NCBI GenBank assembly: GCA_025997935.1
Contig: BNVG01000047.1
Location: forward strand, 1-14,162
Direction: 5' to 3'
DNA from: Synergistales bacterium
GTDB lineage: Bacteria > Synergistota > Synergistia > Synergistales > Aminobacteriaceae
DNA length: 14,162 nt
The notes beneath the pieces are model-generated. The model was not told the DNA's origin. It ran no database searches and saw only the letters and a program-made list of their open reading frames with translations. The translations under genes and the position numbers were made by a program. Shown in pieces: positions 12,693 through 14,162 of the stretch; the stretch's first letter is position 1, and every line of letters starts with the position of its first letter.

Positions 12693-14162
12693 TAAATCCC
12701 TGCCTTATCGCGGCCTCGCACTTTTCGGGATTTAGTGCGGGGCTGTAGAGATAACCCTGAAACATGCAGCATCCGAGACTTTTTAACTTTTTCGCCTGCT
12801 CCTCCGTCTCGACAAATTCAGCCAAAAGCTGAATGTCCATCGAGCGGCAGAGTTCGCTTATAGTCGCTATTATATCCATGCTTATTTTGCTCGTCACGAC
12901 GTCTTTCACGAGGCTTCCGTCGAGTTTTATCATCGAAACCGGGAACTGCTTCAAATAAACCAGCGAGGTATGCCCCATTCCGAAGTCGTCTATGGCGATG
13001 TTAAGGCCCATCATTTTAATATCACGTATGAGGTCGTTATGTCCCATGTCTGACGAAAGCCCTGTCGATTCGGTAACTTCCATCTTCATGCTGTGTGGGT
13101 CGAGGCCCCATTTTTTGATGATTCCGCCTATCTTCTCAGGTAGAGTGGGGTCGTCGAGCTGTTTTACGGACACGTTAAACGACATGACCACGTCCTCGAT
13201 GCCTTTTTTACGCCATTCATGCTCCTGACGGCATGATTCCTCGCAGACCCACAGACCTATCTCATTTATGAAACCTATCTCCTCCGCAAGGGGGATGAAA
13301 AGGCAGGGAGGAATCCTGCCCATGCGGTCGTGCTTCCAACGAAGCAACGCCTCCACCCCGTAAATTCTGCCGTCGCGGCAATCGACCTGCGGCTGGTACT
13401 CAAGATACAGCTCGTTTTTCCTTATCGACATCATGAGGTCATTGGCGAGCGCTCTGGACAGCGAGCCGATGTCGTCCGCCCTGTTCTCCAAAGACGCTCC
13501 GCCGTTATCTCCCATCGTATAGCTCAGCTCCAGCAATTCCTTGAACGTTTCGCCGAACTTCAACGCCTGAACCTTGTCCGATATACGGACAAACGGGAGG
13601 TATATCATCATCCCCACCATGAGGTTGAATACCTGAAGCAGACTGCCCGTAAGATCGCCGGACGCGACATAGCCGCTCACGAGCGCGGGAGTCGTCCAGA
13701 CTACCTCAGTCGGAGCGACGCTTACAAGGCCGGCCAAGACGGCAAGATACGACGTAATGGTGAGAATTATCGGAGTGGCTATGAACGGTATGATAAATAT
13801 CGGGTTCAGCACTATAGGCAGGCCGAAGACGAGCGTCTCGTTTATGTTGAAAACGGCCGGCAGTATCGATATTTTAGCCACAATTCCAATGCCCCGCCCG
13901 CGCCAGCGCGCCGCGAAAAACGCGCCAAGAAGGGACAAGGTGTTTCCCGTACCGCCCATTGTGACATAGCTGTCAAAAAAGGCTCTTGTGAACACAAATT
14001 CTCCGCTCACCGCGACCGCCGCGGGAAATATTTCCGTCATCACCGGCTCCAGCGCGTTTGAACCGTGTACGCCCAGGAACCAGAGGAACTGCCGGGCGAA
14101 CACAAAGACAAGGGCGGAACTGAGGTTGTTCCCCATGCCGGCAAAAGGTTTGCAGAGCAGGT
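12682..14162 (-). CDS. PTS EIIC-like membrane domain fused to an EAL cyclic-di-GMP phosphodiesterase (5' end off window)
   Basis: Partial: the frame continues past the right edge, and the Met codon at 14136 (residue 1 here) lies within a membrane segment. Residues 1-185 are a hydrophobic EIIC of the lactose/cellobiose type, with LWFLGVHG (18-25), GGTGNTL (61-67), and NINETLVFGLPIVLNP (97-112), the family's sugar-site region with E100. A linker (about 190-225) leads to an EAL domain (about 226-475). Catalytic and metal residues look complete: E262 in EALLRW, N321, E353, D383/D384, K404, E440 and Q460. It should therefore hydrolyse cyclic-di-GMP to pGpG. No EIIB or EIIA domain and no GGDEF is present in the visible part. 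A role as a sugar sensor controlling cyclic-di-GMP is inferred. It converges on dut, with toxin-antitoxin remains between. Confidence 0.93.
   Translation of the reverse strand, partial: LLCKPFAGMGNNLSSALVFVFARQFLWFLGVHGSNALEPVMTEIFPAAVAVSGEFVFTRAFFDSYVTMGGTGNTLSLLGAFFAARWRGRGIGIVAKISILPAVFNINETLVFGLPIVLNPIFIIPFIATPIILTITSYLAVLAGLVSVAPTEVVWTTPALVSGYVASGDLTGSLLQVFNLMVGMMIYLPFVRISDKVQALKFGETFKELLELSYTMGDNGGASLENRADDIGSLSRALANDLMMSIRKNELYLEYQPQVDCRDGRIYGVEALLRWKHDRMGRIPPCLFIPLAEEIGFINEIGLWVCEESCRQEHEWRKKGIEDVVMSFNVSVKQLDDPTLPEKIGGIIKKWGLDPHSMKMEVTESTGLSSDMGHNDLIRDIKMMGLNIAIDDFGMGHTSLVYLKQFPVSMIKLDGSLVKDVVTSKISMDIIATISELCRSMDIQLLAEFVETEEQAKKLKSLGCCMFQGYLYSPALNPEKCEAAIRQGFRTY

Noticed and set aside
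12544..12735. Rightward 63-codon open frame in the gap after dut
   Set aside because: No SD and no motif. The opposite strand reads as recognisable toxin-antitoxin remains, which explains the open frame better.
13330..14061. Rightward open frame of 243 codons opposite the EIIC-EAL gene
   Set aside because: Antisense to clear EIIC and EAL motifs; its composition is skewed and it shows no recognisable motif.

Overview
The window looks like chromosomal DNA from a GC-rich, anaerobic-type bacterium. My best guess is the phylum Synergistota. This is inferred from the gene content (an SLH-anchored FAD oxidoreductase, a YvyF-like zinc-ribbon protein, an EIIC-EAL fusion) and from frequent AUA isoleucine codons in otherwise GC-rich genes. 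No marker gene here proves the lineage. There is no tRNA, rRNA, CRISPR array or intact mobile element.

Layout. Positions 1-6182 hold a rightward run of four genes: the 3' part of a hybrid sensor histidine kinase, a secreted metallo-beta-lactamase-fold hydrolase, a 988-residue AddB-like nuclease with an iron-sulfur staple, and a four-carbon acid sugar kinase. The last three are tightly packed (12-nt gap, then an overlap). A sigma-70-type promoter at 6243-6271 starts a new unit with a small secreted protein (6331-6858), ending at a 19-bp perfect hairpin (6875-6923). Facing it is a leftward two-gene operon (9520 to 6948): a zinc-ribbon YvyF-like protein coupled by an ATGA overlap to an exported FAD-dependent oxidoreductase with C-terminal SLH repeats. 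Divergently, pnp (polynucleotide phosphorylase with an RGG/RGD-rich tail) and dut (dUTPase) run rightward, 9682-12424.

The short gap between dut and the last gene (12425-12681) carries leftward remains of a toxin-antitoxin pair: the C-terminal end of a DUF1778/TacA-type antitoxin, then a GNAT-type toxin that has lost its acetyl-CoA-binding core. The window closes with a leftward, 5'-truncated gene fusing a PTS EIIC-like membrane domain to an EAL domain that keeps the residues for cyclic-di-GMP hydrolysis.

How the genes fit together. pnp and dut are nucleic-acid and nucleotide housekeeping. The hybrid kinase and the EIIC-EAL protein are signalling proteins, the latter a plausible direct link between sugar binding and cyclic-di-GMP breakdown. 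Three products are exported (the hydrolase, the small secreted protein and the SLH oxidoreductase). The points most worth a second look are the EIIC-EAL fusion, the decayed TacAT-like module, the AddB-like protein without an adjacent AddA, and the coupling of the zinc-ribbon protein to the surface oxidoreductase.
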